From contig NC_073745.1 in assembly GCF_029784135.1 (NCBI RefSeq), positions 310,882,258 to 310,946,257 on the forward strand: a stretch of 64,000 nucleotides of DNA, written 5' to 3'. Position numbers and translations under genes: made by a program. Numbering within the stretch: position 1 is the first letter of the stretch; each line of letters opens with the position of its first letter. Under the pieces are notes generated by a model that saw only the letters and a list, made by a program, of their open reading frames with translations, ran no database searches and was not told the origin of the DNA. Positions 1-11,000 of this stretch are shown here, in pieces. This DNA is from Toxorhynchites rutilus septentrionalis (Eukaryota > Arthropoda > Insecta > Diptera > Culicidae).

Positions 1-104
1 AAACTTTGTTACTTCAAATACTATCACTTAGTATTTTTGCTTTCATTTCCTTTTTGAATCTTGTGAACTTTCTGAACTTTTGCTTTTTTTTTGTATTTTA
101 TGGC

Positions 105-2125
105 AGACTTATCTCACTTCTTAACTAGGCGAACCTAGCCAGAATTTTCACCTGCCCCCGGGCTTCTGAATGCCAAAGGGGGACTAGGCTCTGCGGAATG
201 CACGTATCTGCATGCTCGTGCTGTTTCAGTCCTGACCGAGAAATTGTCGGACAATCGCGCAGGTGCTAAGGATGACCGACTTTTGGATGCCGGCCAATTC
301 CTTCTCCATATTCAACACTTTTAGCGCTTCCAGAAGTGTCTTCGGGACAATTCCAGTTCCAGAGAGAACGACTGGAACAATTCTTGGGACCTCCCTTAGC
401 CCCTACAGTTCCTTGAGCTCCACGGCCAATGGTCGGTACTTGCAGATTTTGCGACCGTGGGTCTCCTCCAGATTCTGGTTCAGTGGAATAGCGACATCGA
501 TGATGGTGACTTTGCGGTCGCTCTTGTCTTAAACCATTATATCTGGCCGGTTGTGGTGGATCGAGAGGTCGGTCAGAACAGTGCGATCCCAGTACAGCTT
601 GAAACGGTCATTTTCCAGGACAGGTGCAGGCAGGTACCGGTAGTTTGGTACGTTGTCTTCCAGTAGAGCACATTGGAGCGCCAGTTGTCGATGAACAATA
701 CGGGCCACGTTGTTGTGGCGCTCGGTGTAGGCTGCGTTGGCCAAAACGGGACAGCCTCCCATAATGTGCTCTATGTTTTCACCTGGTTGATGGCACATCC
801 GGCAAATGTCATCAACGTCTTGATGCCAGACGTACCGCCTGCAGTTTCTCGTCGGCATTATCCTGTCCTGGATGGCTATCATGTCGGCTTCTACTACTGA
901 AGAGAGTTCACCACGCGTTAGCCACAGATTAGATGCGGCCTTGTCGACGTGTGACCGGTCCAGTTGATGGGGGTGGGCACCATGCACTGCCTTCTGCTTC
1001 CAAGCTGCAATCTTCTCCTCCACTGTCTGCAGATTGCAGTTGAGTTGGTACTCCGCTTGCGCCAAGTGCAGAGCGCTATATCCTCTGTCGGCGGCGCAGA
1101 CAGCCCGGTATAGCGCGTTTTGGTTGGCGCGTTCTGCGAAGTACTCGCGCAGTTGTCGTACCTGGGCAACACACAGTGCAGATATATCGACTATTCCAAG
1201 TCCCCCTTCTTTGCGTGGCAGTGAAACTCTCTCCAGTGCCGATTGAGGATGGTGCATTCCGGCCTCTTTAAATGCTTTCCTCATCCTCCTCTCAAGGTCC
1301 TCTAGGTCAGTTTTGCTCCATTTGACTACACCAAAACTGAAGGTCAGCAGGGGAACCGCGAATGTGTTGATCGCGCGTACCTTGTTCCCCGCGTTGAGGA
1401 AAGTCCTCAGGACACAGTTCACTCGACTCAAGAACTTGCCTCGCAGCTCCGTCTTGATGTCGGAGTGGCGAATCCCGGTGAGCTGTCGGAATCCAAGATA
1501 TTTATAGGATTCGCCACGAACCATGTCTCTTATGAACTCGCCGTCATAGACCTCGTAACCTCCGGATTCGGTAAGCTGCCCTTTCAGCATATGGACACAG
1601 CGGCACTTGTCAAGGCCGAACTCCATGCAGATGTCCCTGCTTATGTCTTCGACAACCCGGATAGCTACACCTAGACGCTGACGTGAATCAGCGTAGACCT
1701 TGAGATCATCCATGTAGAAGGTATGGGTCACTTCTTCGTGGGCGCCGTCGCCATACCTTATTTTATAGCCATGACCGTTTCTATTGAGGGTCCTACTGAG
1801 GGGGTTCAGTGCCAGACAAAACCAAAGCGGGCTGAAAGAGTCGCCTTGGAATATCCCCCTCTTTATCTGCAGCGTTCTAGACTGCAACACATTTTCCCCA
1901 TCACTGAGGTGCAGAGACGTACTCCACTGCCTCATCGCATGCTGCAGGAACCTAACGACGACGGGATCAATTTTGTAGAGCTCCAATACCCGGACGAGAA
2001 ACGAGTGAGGTATGGAGTCATAAGCCTTCCTGTAATCGATGTAGGCCATACTTAGGTTCCGCTGGTTATAAACCGCCTGGCCGACTATGGCTGCGTCGAT
2101 GATGGCCTGGTCTTTGCAGCCATGC
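105..2125 (-). mobile_element. 5'-truncated R4/Dong-type non-LTR retrotransposon
   Basis: On the minus strand this holds the reverse transcriptase, a zinc cluster and a C-terminal restriction-like endonuclease in one reading frame, followed by a ~120-bp 3' UTR and a short A-rich tail near 90-105. This domain order (RT, then CCHC, then PD-(D/E)XK nuclease at the very C-terminus) is that of early-branching LINEs; the RT wording (GIFQGDS, YMDDLKVYA) points to the R4/Dong group rather than R2. The 5' end stops abruptly at about 2121-2130, where T-rich low-complexity DNA begins, so the N-terminal half is missing. Elements of this group insert by target-primed reverse transcription, and 5' truncation is their normal fate. 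I see no convincing target-site duplication. The clade is inferred from motifs only. Confidence 0.75.
226..2125 (-). pseudogene. R4-like RT and restriction-like endonuclease ORF, two nonsense codons
   Basis: The frame opens upstream of the first ATG (2049): the conserved run HGCKDQAIIDAAIVGQ precedes it in frame, so that ATG is internal. RT motif A (AYIDYRKAYDS) lies just after the ATG, GIFQGDSFSPLWF follows, and the catalytic YMDD is near 1703-1716. A CX2CX8HX4C cluster (CRMC...HIMGGC) lies near 749-803. The nuclease begins RPD near 538-548, but the frame stops at 529-531 (TAA) straight after PDIMV. The same frame then continues with the nuclease core KVTIIDVAIP and HGRKICKYRP, meets a second stop at 403-405 (TAG, where the context suggests a former TGG tryptophan) and ends at 226-228. 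With two point nonsense changes and no frameshift, it is dead but fairly young. Confidence 0.8.
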
Positions 2126-2280
2126 GTATTTTTGTATTTTCGATTTTTTTTGCATTTGGGATTTTTTTTTCATTTTCTTGCATTTTCGCATTTCAAAATT
2201 TTTCGTATTCTTTTTGTCTTTTCGCATTTTTTTAATTTTTATTCTTTTTATTTTCGTTTTCAGATTTAGATGTAAAATAC
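2126..2280. repeat. T-rich low-complexity stretch
   Basis: A degenerate run of short TTTTCGCATTTT-like words on the plus strand. It abuts the 5' truncation point of the R4-like element, so it is either the insertion target or part of the abrupt end. No coding content. Confidence 0.6.
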
Positions 2281-2739
2281 ATGTTTCAAGGTCATCATTT
2301 TAGTTCATTTTCAGTTATATGATATTTTTACACTTTTGCACTCGACCACTTAACCAAAAAATAGTTCTGCGTTGGGCTGGGTTCTTGGACCTTCCATGAT
2401 TTGAACGACGTATTCAGATATAGTGACAAATGTAATTTTACGACTTGGGTATTTTCGCATTTTAGCTTACCAAAAGAATTGATAATTGCGACAAAACCAC
2501 GTAATGCATCGATGTTTTTCAGGGTCACCAAAGCCTTCTATCAAAGAAGTGTTATATGTTTATCGATCCCTTTGCGAAACCAATCGTAGCCAAGCAAAAT
2601 GGATCATTATAAATGTAGATTTCACCGGGAAAGAGAATAAAAGATGTCAATTGCGCAACTCTTATTTTGAAACCGTTCTACCGATTTTTGATTTATTACC
2701 AGTAGGAGGAAGGTATTTAGAAGATGTTTGAAGAAACAA
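2281..2739. other. unassigned AT-rich sequence
   Basis: No gene or repeat recognised. Short open frames (for example 2401-2589 and 2486-2731) have no recognisable composition or motif, and I treat them as chance. Confidence 0.4.
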
Positions 2740-3705
2740 AAATACATACAAACCTTAGCTGTTTTTCTTTTTTTTACAAAATCTAGACTACATAAATATA
2801 GAAAAAAAAATTAGTCAAAGAGTGAAATGTAGCAAACTGTTTCAATATCAAAAAAACAAAAATGGAAAAATTACACTGAAAAAACAATTACTTTAAGAAT
2901 TGAAATTCATTTTTCTCAAAACCTTTTTTCTTTCGAAATATGAATATAAAATATAGAAAAATATTAATAGCTCATGCAATTACCAACAAGTCATCCATAA
3001 ATTGGAAGAAGGGCTCTGTACAGGAATAAAGTTTTTCTAACAACAACATGTTTTCTTTGAAAAATTACTACTAATGTTTTACTCGTAACATTTTTGTGCG
3101 TAAATTATCGCGATTGACACGTTCTGCCAACTTGTTTATATTTAGAAACATGTCAAGAACATGTCAAACGCGAAAATTTAAACACAAAAATGCTACGAGT
3201 GAAACGTTATTCGATACAAAAATGTCATATATCACGAGACTACAAGAGATAGAAAGTTGATGTCTTCAAAAAAAAAAAAAATATTTTTTTCATAAAATCT
3301 AAAACTCGAATACACTATGTTGCTATCTTAACTTTTAACATAATTAGGATTAGAAAACTCGAAAAAGTTGTTGCTGGAAAACCCTTTTCCCTGTAAATCT
3401 TCCGATGTATGTATGTCTTTTTGGTGATTGTATGGGATATTAAATTTTTTTTTGAGAATTAAAAAAATACTTTTTTGAGAAAAATAAATTCTAATTTTTA
3501 AAACAATTTATTTCCAATATAACTCAAATGATTTTTGTTTTTTTTTTTGACAAATTTTCTATATTTCGTTTTTTTGCTTTGTTTTGAAAGTAATTTATTT
3601 TCTGAGTTAGAATTTTTTGAAAAAATTCGGCAAATTTCAAAAGGTAGTCGATTGTTTTCTTTGAGATTTCAAATATCCAAAGTTGCTTAAATGGAGGTTA
3701 AATTG
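2740..3705. repeat. degraded foldback element (same family as 61033-63919)
   Basis: The left part (about 2810-3130) and right part (about 3145-3700) are imperfect reverse complements around a centre near 3140: for example CGTAACATTTTTGTGCG at ~3085 mirrors ACACAAAAATGCTACG at ~3185. Family words seen at 61-64 kb recur here: the CCAACAAGTCATCCATA phrase near 2988, the ACATGTCAAGAACATGTC phrase near 3150 and the AAGTTGCTTAAATG phrase near 3680. The ends carrying the GACGAATTTCATGCC terminus are not visible, so the copy is truncated or eroded. There is no coding capacity. Confidence 0.6.
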
Positions 3706-4124
3706 TTATATTCAACTTGCTGTAATAGCTTTTGCTTTGCAGAAACATTTTAATTTGATTTAATAGGTACTTTAAAATGATTACAATAAAAGTGTTTCAG
3801 AAAGGACACTTGTACCATAATCATTATGATCTGAATTTAGAAGTACATCACAAGTTGATAAAAAAATCAAGAATATGAGCAAAAATTCAACGCTTTCTTA
3901 ATGGTTTAATTTCTTACATTTCTTTTTTTACTATTGGAACGCACTTGTATACACAAATTGAATCACTCTAGTGCAATATCAACTATCAGATAATGTAAAG
4001 TAATCAATTAAAATGTGAGCTGTTTGAAAATAATTGTCATCAGTATGAATTTCCTATACTTCTTCCAAAACTCATTATTCTCGAGTAATACAGAAATTTG
4101 TGTTTGATAAGCATGGCAGACCCT
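3706..4124. other. AT-rich spacer with a fragment of the 143-bp repeat unit
   Basis: Mostly unassigned AT-rich DNA. About 4072-4122 matches one piece of the 143-bp tandem unit found at 22973-24116 (ATTCTCGAGTAATACAGAAA, then a GCATGGCAGACCC-like stretch). No gene seen. Confidence 0.45.
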
Positions 4125-4320
4125 CTCCGATTTTTTTGAAACTTGGTACTTATGATGGAAACCACCTAAAATCACGATTTTCATTGTCATATGACCAATT
4201 TAAATTACAACTGAATTTTGAAAAGAGCGTATTCAAAATCATTGACCTTACTTTGAAAGAACCGTAACTCAGAATCCAGAAGTTTGATTGAAATATGATG
4301 TGTGATAAAGTTGTTGAAAA
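4125..4320. repeat. left arm of a foldback element split by a LINE
   Basis: This arm is the imperfect reverse complement of 13490-13672: TCATATGACCAATTTAAATT near 4188 mirrors 13602-13626, and GTTTGATTGAAATATGATG near 4282 mirrors 13531-13549. The arm continues across the inserted LINE: the bases after the right duplication (13061-13075) mirror 13497-13513. So the original element was a palindrome with a loop of roughly 420 bp, now separated by 8.7 kb. Confidence 0.75.
4307..4320. repeat. left target-site duplication of the 8.7-kb LINE insertion
   Basis: AAAGTTGTTGAAAA here and at 13047-13060 are identical. The leading A residues are ambiguous because the right copy follows a poly(A) tail. 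Sequence on the two sides joins into an arm that matches the opposite foldback arm, which independently confirms the empty site. Confidence 0.85.
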
Positions 4321-6014
4321 TGATTGGAGACAAGTGCGAATTATAGCTATTCAAAAACCCGGAAAACCCGCGTCCGACTTCAATTCGTACCGCCCAATAG
4401 CAATGCTGTCTTGTATACGGAAATTGTTGGAGAAAATGATCTTGTTTCGCCTTGATCGTTGGGTTGAAACGAATGGCTTACTCTCAGATACACAATATGG
4501 GTTCCGCAGGGGCAAGGGGACGAATGATTATCTTGCGTTGCTTTCTTCAGAAACTCAAATGGCTTACGCCGAAAAAAAACAAATGGCTTCAGTATTCTTG
4601 GACATAAAGGGAGCCTTTGATTCTGTTTCAATAGAGGTTTTGTCAGACAAATTACACTCTCGGGGTCTACCGCCTCTGTTGAATAATATGTTATATAACT
4701 TGCTTTGTGAGAAACAGTTGAATTTTTCTCATGGGGATTCGACAGTAAATCGGGTCTCCTACATGGGACTCCCCCAGGGCTCATGTTTAAGCCCCCTTTT
4801 GTACAACTTCTATGTAAGCGACATCGACAATTGCCTTACACAAAATTGCAGCCTAAGACAACTTGCAGATGATGGAGTGGTGTCTGTCGTAGGATCAAAC
4901 GAATCCGACCTGCAAGGACCCTTACAAGATACTTTGAACAATTTTTCAACCTGGGCCATTGGGCTAGGGATCGAATTCTCCACGGAGAAAACAGAGATGG
5001 TGGTTTTTTCTAGGAAGCATAGACCAGCAAAACCAAAGCTTCAACTTTTGGGTAAATCGATCACTCATGCTATGTCATTCAAGTATCTTGGGGTCTGGTT
5101 CGACTCCAAATGTACTTGGGGGGCCCATATTAGGTATCTGAGTAAAAAATGCCAGCAAAGAATAAACTTTCTCCATACAATTACCGGCACCTGGTGGGGA
5201 GCCCATCCCGAAGATCTTATAATGTTGTATCGAACAACTATTCTCTCAGTGATGGAGTATGGCAGTTTCTGTTTTCAATCAGCTGCCAAAACACATCTCA
5301 TTAAACTCGAGCGAATTCAGTATCTTTGTCTCCATATTGCGTTGGGATGTATGCCCTCAACGCATACCATGAGTCTCGAGGTTTTGGCAGGCGTAATCCC
5401 ACTAAAAGATCGCTTCAATTTATTATCTCTTCGGTTCCTCATCCGGTGTAAGGTTATGAACCCATTGGTGATCGGAAATTTTGAGCAGCTTATCGAGCTA
5501 AATTTTCATTCAGGATTCATGAACTCATATCATGAATTCATCTCCATGCAGGTTGATCCTTCTTCGTATATTCCCAACCGTGTTTGTTTTCCTGACTACA
5601 TCAATTCCTCTGTACATTTTGATCTGTTCATGAAGGAGAAAATCCATGGAATTCCAGATTATCATCGATCGGGGATCATTCCTACGATCTTCAATGCAAA
5701 GTATGGGCGTGTCAATTGTGATAATATGTACTTTACTGATGGGTCCTCTATGAATGAGTCCACAGGATTTGGAGTGTTGAACGAAATTTTTAGCTCCTCC
5801 CACAGTCTTCAGAATCCTTGCTCTGTGTATATTGCTGTATTGGCAGCAATTCATTGGGCGCTGGACAGCGTCGCCTCACGACCTGTTGAACACTATTACA
5901 TTGTAATGGATAGTCTTAGCTCTGTCGAAGCTATCCGTTCAGTGAGGCCGGAAAAGCACTCACCGTACTCCCTTGAGAGAATACGAGAAAATTTGAGTGC
6001 TTTAACCAGACGCT
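4321..6014 (+). pseudogene. I-group LINE copy 1, ORF2 fragment (RT and first part of RNase H)
   Basis: In frame from about residue 476 of the family ORF2 to about residue 1037, where copy 2 interrupts it. The apparent ATG at 4295 comes from flanking DNA and is not a family start. The RT motifs are present: SVFLDIKGAFDS, GLPQGSCLSP and LADDGVV. In RNase H the first aspartate (YFTDGSS) is kept, but the catalytic glutamate is replaced by valine (IAVLAAIHWAL, codon 5837-5839; copy 2 has IAELAAIHWAL). Beyond 6014 the frame runs into copy 2's 5' UTR, so residues after TRR belong to the inserted element. No endonuclease or ORF1 is present in this copy. Confidence 0.9.
6004..6014. repeat. left target-site duplication of LINE copy 2
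   Basis: AACCAGACGCT here equals 12105-12115. The two leading A residues are ambiguous next to the poly(A) tail, so the secure duplication is the 9-bp CCAGACGCT. Joining the two sides restores the uninterrupted RNase H reading frame of copy 1. Confidence 0.9.
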
Positions 6015-6479
6015 CACCAGACGAAGGAAAGTCGCGTCCAAGTTCCGTTATCGGTTACCGCGTGATTGTTGTTTTTTTGCCGCTGAAGAGTTCATTTCAC
6101 TATCTGGATAGTGAGTGAAGTGCCCTGCCTGCAAGTGGATAAAGGCTTTCATCCTCGGAAAGCCAAGCATTGGTTTTTGTTTTGTCGCTGCTTCGCCGAC
6201 ATTGGAGATTTCGCCGAGTCATCGTGCCAACAGTGACAGTGCGGGTAAGCTTTCACCGACGACTGTGTGTAGTGGTGTCGTAGGCACATTCCCACCACCA
6301 ACGAGCTTTCAGCACGCTCCCGTTCATCTGCACTGGAGTGCGTTCATAGGTGAATAACATTAAATATACTGAGAGAAAATATTTAATAATTATAAGTTTT
6401 TTTTTTTTTTGTTTTTGTGAATTATTTTATTGTGAAATATTGTTTAAAAAAATACTTAGAATATAAGTGAAAATTTAAA
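6015..6479 (+). promoter_or_regulatory. 5' UTR of LINE copy 2, likely internal promoter
   Basis: About 465 bp from the 5' junction to the ORF1 start. LINEs of this type carry a TATA-less promoter inside the first tens of bases of the transcript; that is family knowledge. A downstream-promoter-like AGTTC lies 27-31 bases from the junction (6041-6045), close to the +28 to +32 spacing, but this is a weak match. A T-rich run and several A-rich stretches precede the ORF1 ATG, which sits in the context AAAATGG. Confidence 0.5.
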
Positions 6480-8051
6480 ATGGCAGAGAGTGGGGGACCT
6501 TCGGATATGGAGGTCTCTGACTCTAGTTCCCTCCTAACGGATAAAAAAAAGTCACTCAAACGTGTTCCAAATACGGAAGATACTTCTTCTGGGGACGAGT
6601 CAGCTAACCCTACCAAGCCTCCCTCCAAAAAACTAGCAAATCTCCCATCTGCCCTTAACGATCCCACTCTACCTTCAACCTCGTCTTCTCCCTCTGTTCT
6701 TCCCGCTCCTTCTCAACCTTCGCCTTCCCACTCTCAATCCCCGTCCTCGCCTTCCCCCCCTGTTATTCCCACTCCCCGTGTAAAGGTCTATCCAGAAGAT
6801 GCGCCCGGAACTGGTCCCTGGGTTGTTTTCTTCAGGCCTAAGCCAAATGGAAAGGCGTTGAGAGTCATGCAGATCGCGAAAGATCTGGCAAGGTATACCT
6901 CCGTTTCGGAAATTTCGAAGGTTAGACCAAACAAATTGCGAGTTGTCGTGAATGATCGAAAAGACGCAAACAAGATTGTTGTCGATCAGCATTTTACAAT
7001 TGAGTATCGGGTCTACATACCCTCTCACATAGTCGAAATTGAGGGTGTGATAACCGAAACGGGCTTGACGTGCGAATACATTACGAGTGAAGGTACCGGC
7101 CGTTTTAAAAAACTGCCCTCGACGACTGTTAAGATCTTGGGTTGCCGCCAGCTCGGAACAGTCTCCCATGAAGGAGAAGAAAAGAAATTTACGCCGTCCA
7201 ACTCGTTTCGAGTCACCTTCGCTGGTTCAGCTCTCCCTGACTACGTGATGGTAGATAAATTGAGGTTAGCCGTGCGACTTTTTATTCCAAAGCCAATGAC
7301 TTGTCTAAAGTGCAAGTCAGTTGGTCACACGGCTGCTTATTGTGCCAATAAAGAACGATGTGCCACTTGCGGAGAACAACATGAGGGGAAATCCTGCAGT
7401 GCGACTGAGCATAAGTGTCCATATTGCGGGGGATCCCCACACGTGCTCTCAGCTTGTGAAACATACAAGGCTCGCTGGGAGAAACAGAAGCGCTCTTTGA
7501 GGGAACGCTCTAAACGCACTTTCGCAGAAATTTTGAAGGGCGCTTCTCCACTGGCTCAAGAACAACAACCAATCAATACACACAATGTCTTCGCTACGTT
7601 GCCAGTTGACGAAATGGAAGCGGATACAGCTAACGGGGGCACGCCGTTTATTTCTCAAGGGAATCCCCGGCGCAAAAATGTGACCACTCCCAAAGTTCAA
7701 GGACAAGTCCCTCCGGTGATACCCCCTGTTAGCTTGCCCAAAAAATCGAGTGCAGCGGATAAGCAAAATCAGGTCCCTCCTGGCCTCCGTGGTAATAGTT
7801 CACCTTCGAACGACCCAGCACTCGAGGGGACATCAAAAACCCCAACTGTCCCTGTTTTTCCGTCAAGTTCAACTTCCCAATCGGGATTTATAAAGTTGTC
7901 TGACCTTGTGGATCAAATCTTCACGTGTTTTAATGTTTCCGACTCCATCAGAACCATTGTCACCGCAATGCTTCCAGTACTAAAGACAATTTTGCAGCAA
8001 TTGATGCAAACATGGCCCCTCCTTGCAATGATTATCTCTCTTGATGTCTAA
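6480..8051 (+). CDS. LINE copy 2 ORF1: gag-like RNA-binding protein
   Basis: 523 aa. The first ~110 residues are rich in Ser and Pro with a Lys-containing acidic stretch and are probably disordered. A middle region (about 115-270) is more ordered, and three zinc knuckles follow at residues ~275-326: CLKCKSVGHTAAYC (CX2CX4HX4C), CATCGEQHEGKSC (CX2CX3HX4C) and CPYCGGSPHVLSAC (CX2CX4HX4C). The tail is Pro/Gln/Ser-rich and ends in a hydrophobic segment (SDLVDQIFTCF onward). Such proteins coat LINE RNA and form the ribonucleoprotein that returns to the nucleus. The ATG at 6480 is the first after the 5' UTR and fits the full length. The stop (8049-8051) overlaps the start of ORF2. Confidence 0.9.
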   Translation: MAESGGPSDMEVSDSSSLLTDKKKSLKRVPNTEDTSSGDESANPTKPPSKKLANLPSALNDPTLPSTSSSPSVLPAPSQPSPSHSQSPSSPSPPVIPTPRVKVYPEDAPGTGPWVVFFRPKPNGKALRVMQIAKDLARYTSVSEISKVRPNKLRVVVNDRKDANKIVVDQHFTIEYRVYIPSHIVEIEGVITETGLTCEYITSEGTGRFKKLPSTTVKILGCRQLGTVSHEGEEKKFTPSNSFRVTFAGSALPDYVMVDKLRLAVRLFIPKPMTCLKCKSVGHTAAYCANKERCATCGEQHEGKSCSATEHKCPYCGGSPHVLSACETYKARWEKQKRSLRERSKRTFAEILKGASPLAQEQQPINTHNVFATLPVDEMEADTANGGTPFISQGNPRRKNVTTPKVQGQVPPVIPPVSLPKKSSAADKQNQVPPGLRGNSSPSNDPALEGTSKTPTVPVFPSSSTSQSGFIKLSDLVDQIFTCFNVSDSIRTIVTAMLPVLKTILQQLMQTWPLLAMIISLDV

Positions 8052-11000
8052 TTTAAATAGAGAGGTCGGAGATATCACTGTTTTACAGTGGAATTGTCGT
8101 AGTCTTATCCCTAAATTGGATTCATTCAAATTTCTAATTCATAAACTCAATTGTGATATTTTTGCTCTATCCGAAACCTGGCTCTCTTCTCAAAATGATC
8201 TTTCTTTCCACGATTTTAATATAATACGCTTGGACCGTGATGACAGATACGGAGGGGTACTATTGGGGATCAATAAGTGTCACTCATTTTTTAGAATTGA
8301 CCTTCCACCTATTGGAGGGATCGAAGCTGTTGCTTGTCATGCAAACATCAGAGGCAAAGACCTCTGTATAGTCAGCTTGTATTGGCCTCCGAGAGCTGCG
8401 GTTAGCCGCAAGCAACTTGTTGACATGTGCTCACTCCTTCCTGAGCCACGATTAATCTTGGGAGACTTCAACTCTCACGGAACTGCCTGGGGGGAACAAT
8501 ACGACGACAATCGTTCATCGTTGATATATGACCTTTGTAACAGCTTCAATATGACCGTTTTGAACACTGGGGAAACAACACGTGTACCTAAACCTCCTGC
8601 TAACCCAAGTGCTCTTGACCTCTCGCTTTGCTCGAATTCACTATCGTTAGATTGCAAGTGGAATGTAATCCAGGATCCCAACGGTAGTGACCACTTGCCA
8701 ATCAAAATTTCTATCACCAATGGGTTGAATTCTTCTGAATCAATAAACATGGCATACGACCTCACAAGACACATTGACTGGAAAAAATATGCGGACGCGA
8801 TTGCTCTAGCCATCAATTCCAGAGATGGTTTGCCCCCATTGGAGGAGTATAACTTCATTTCTCGTTTGATCTATGACAGCGCGGTTCGCGCTCAAACGAA
8901 ACCCATCCCAGATTCCACTATTCGTCGAAGGCCTCCCAATCCATGGTGGGATGGCCAGTGTTCTAAGCTTTATGTAGATAAATCGAATGCATTTAAAGCT
9001 TTTCGGAAACGTGGAACCCCTGAAAATTTTCAGAAGTATTTTGACCTTGAAAATCAATTTAAAAACATGATCAAAGGGAAAAAACGTGCTTATTGGCGAA
9101 ATTTCGTGGGAGGTTTATCACGAGAAACGTCAATGAAAAAATTATGGAAAGTGGCTCGAAACATGAGAAATCGCTCTTCATCCAATGAAAGCGAAGAATA
9201 TTCACATCGATGGATTTTTAATTTTGCACGAAAGGTTTGTCCCGATTCCGCTCCAGTGCAAAGAATTATTCGAGATATACCACAAGATAGGTGCGATCTT
9301 GATTCCGAGTTTTCGATGGTAGAATTCTCTCTTGCTCTCCTTTCATGTAACAATTCTGCTCCGGGATCGGATAGAATTAAGTTCAACTTGCTGAAAAATC
9401 TCCCTGATGTGGCGAAACATCGCTTGTTGAACTTATTCAATCGGTTTCTGGAGCATAATATTGTTCCAGATGATTGGAGACAAGTACGAGTTATAGCTAT
9501 TCAAAAACCCGGAAAACCCGCGTCCGACTTCAATTCGTACCGCCCAATAGCAATGCTGTCTTGTATACGGAAATTGTTGGAGAAAATTATCTTGTTTCGC
9601 CTTGATCGATGGGTTGAAACGAATGGCCTACTCTCAGATACACAATATGGGTTCCGCAGGGGCAAGGGGACGAATGATTGTCTTGCGTCGCTTTCTTCAG
9701 AAATTCAAATGGCTTACGCCGAAAAAAAACAAATGGCTTCAGTATTCTTGGACATAAAGGGGGCCTTTGATTCTGTTTCAATAGAGGTTTTGTCAGACAA
9801 ATTACAATCTCGGGGTCTGCCGCCTCTATTGAATAATATGTTATATAACTTGCTTTGTGAGAAACATTTGAACTTTTCTCACGGAGATTCGGCAGTAAGT
9901 CGGGTCTCTTACATGGGACTCCCCCAGGGCTCATGTTTAAGCCCCCTTTTGTACAACTTCTACGTAAGCGACATTGACAATTGCCTTACACAAAATTGCA
10001 GCCTAAGACAACTTGCAGATGATGGAGTGGTGTCTGTCGTAGGATCAAACGAATCCGACCTGCAAGAATCCTTACAAGATACTTTGAACAATTTTTCAAC
10101 CTGGGCCATTGGGCTAGGGATCGAATTCTCCACGGAGAAAACAGAGATGGTGGTTTTTTCTAGGAAGCATAAACCAGCAAAACCAAAGCTTCAACTTTTG
10201 GGTAAACCGATCACTCATGCTATGTCATTCAAGTATCTTGGGGTCTGGTTCGACTCTAAATGTACTTGGGGGGCCCATATTAGGTATCTGAGTAAAAAAT
10301 GTCAACAAAGAATAAACTTTCTCCGTACAATTACCGGCACCTGGTGGGGAGCCCATCCCGAAGATCTTATAATGTTGTATCGAACAACTATTCTCTCAGT
10401 GATGGAGTATGGCAGTTTCTGTTTTCAATCAGCTGCCAAAACACACCTCATTAAACTCGAGCGAATTCAGTATCTTTGTCTCCGTATCGCGTTGGGATGT
10501 ATGCCCTCAACGCATACCATGAGTCTCGAGGTTTTGGCAGGCCTACTCCCACTAAAAGATCGCTTCAATTTATTATCTCTTCGGTTCCTCATCCGGTGTA
10601 AGGTTATGAACCCATTGGTGATCGGAAATTTTGAGCAGCTGATCGAGCTAAATTTTCATTCTGGATTCATGAGCTCATATCATGAATTCGTCTCCATGCA
10701 GGTTGATCCTTCTTCGTATATTCCCAACCGTGTTTGTTTTCCTGACTACATCAATTCCTCTGTGCATTTTGATCTGTCCATGAAGCAGGATATCCATGGA
10801 ACATCAGATTATCTTCGATCGAGGATCGTTCCAACGATCTTCGATGCAAAGTATGGGGATATCAATTGTGATAATATGTACTTTACTGATGGGTCCTCTA
10901 TGAATGAGTCCACAGGATTTGGAGTGTTCAACGAATTTTTTAGCACCTCACACAGTCTTCAGAATCCTTGCTCAGTGTATATTGCTGAATTGGCAGCGAT

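Noticed and set aside
6115..6357. 80-aa frame in the LINE 5' UTR
   Set aside because: It lies between the 5' junction and ORF1, has no recognisable motif and is probably a chance frame in the leader.
8041..8043. TTG as the start of LINE ORF2
   Set aside because: An ATG follows directly at 8044 in the same frame and gives the conserved eight-base overlap with the ORF1 stop; a non-ATG start is unnecessary.
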